This document shows positions 13,761 through 13,956 of a stretch of 13,956 bases of DNA, in pieces (the stretch's first letter is position 1; each line of letters opens with the position of its first letter). This DNA comes from Bacillota bacterium. GTDB lineage: Bacteria; Bacillota; Clostridia; Acetivibrionales; Acetivibrionaceae. The notes below the pieces were generated by a model. That model was not told the DNA's origin, did no database searches, and saw only the letters and a list, made by a program, of their open reading frames with translations. Location: NCBI GenBank assembly GCA_023421115.1, contig JAEZUI010000203.1, positions 1-13,956 of the forward strand, in the 5' to 3' direction. A program made the translations under genes and the position numbers.

Positions 13761-13956
13761 TAGCAACCTGAACAAAAAGCAAGCCAGTCTAAATGACTGA
13801 ACTGTTCTGACAAATTCAAGGGTGAAATTCCCTTGCAGCGTAGAGTCAATACCGTTAGAACCGCAGCGGTTGCGGGAGGTATCACTAGACTAATACTCCC
13901 CTATGCCTGGGACATCTGTCAATGAAACAGGTATAATGTGTGGGTGAAGTCGTAGC
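13761..13956 (+). ncRNA. Possible group II intron, 5' part (domain I), cut by window end
   Basis: After R4 the sequence becomes a run of compact hairpins: CAGTC/GACTG (13785-13789/13795-13799), CAAGGG-TGAAATT-CCCTTG (13817-13835), CCGCA/TGCGG (13861-13875), a GGGAGgTAT/ATACTCCC stem (about 13874-13900) and a CTGT/ACAG stem inside 13911-13933. The style, with 'AAGGGTGAAATTCCCTT' and 'GGGTGAAGTCGTAGC', resembles domain I of bacterial group II introns as I remember them. I do not find the usual GTGYG 5' end, so the border is unknown and the call is uncertain. It could instead be another structured RNA or a continuation of R4. Confidence 0.4.

Overview
This window looks like chromosomal DNA of a low-GC, spore-former-type Firmicute, most likely a Clostridia member of the Ruminiclostridium/Acetivibrio kind. 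The reasons are AT-rich coding DNA (judged by eye), strong GGAGG-type ribosome binding sites, TTG/ATG starts, sigma-A-like promoters, a CobD-type enzyme of cobalamin synthesis, many small lipoproteins, and what looks like the start of a group II intron. The genus is an inference.

Left part (1-9130), ordinary chromosomal genes. It opens with the 3' end of a PLP aminotransferase (+). Next come a convergent CrtI-type FAD desaturase (-) and a 12-helix OFA-family MFS transporter (-) with a clear terminator. Divergent from the transporter is a LysN/MocR-type aminotransferase (+) with a near-consensus promoter and an 18-bp perfect palindrome at the expected start of transcription. A 35-residue membrane peptide, CobD (threonine-phosphate decarboxylase) and a short, divergent cis-prenyltransferase follow on the + strand. 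A long-chain acyl-CoA synthetase lies on the minus strand. Between the last two is a cluster of six hairpins.

Middle (9130-9756): a 0.6-kb AT-rich intergenic region with a promoter for the acyl-CoA synthetase and three imperfect tandem repeats upstream of the next gene.

Right part (9757-13956), an accessory array. Three short plus-strand genes (LRR lipoprotein, coiled-coil lipoprotein, SAM methyltransferase) and one broken membrane-protein gene are separated by four related GC-rich elements of about 200-290 bp (R1-R4). Each element follows a gene and ends 25-50 bases before the next start. They share short words, terminal hairpins with a fixed CA-TCC-TG type apex but different stems, and, in R1 and R3, long-range helices of different sequence at the same place. 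The layout resembles an integron cassette array, but the elements lack the classical attC core sites and no integrase is visible. R4 loses its 3' half and runs into a structured segment resembling domain I of a group II intron, which continues beyond the window. The array and its structured repeat are the most interesting feature here. A hairpin cluster downstream of the acyl-CoA synthetase (R0) uses the same apical loop on the other strand.
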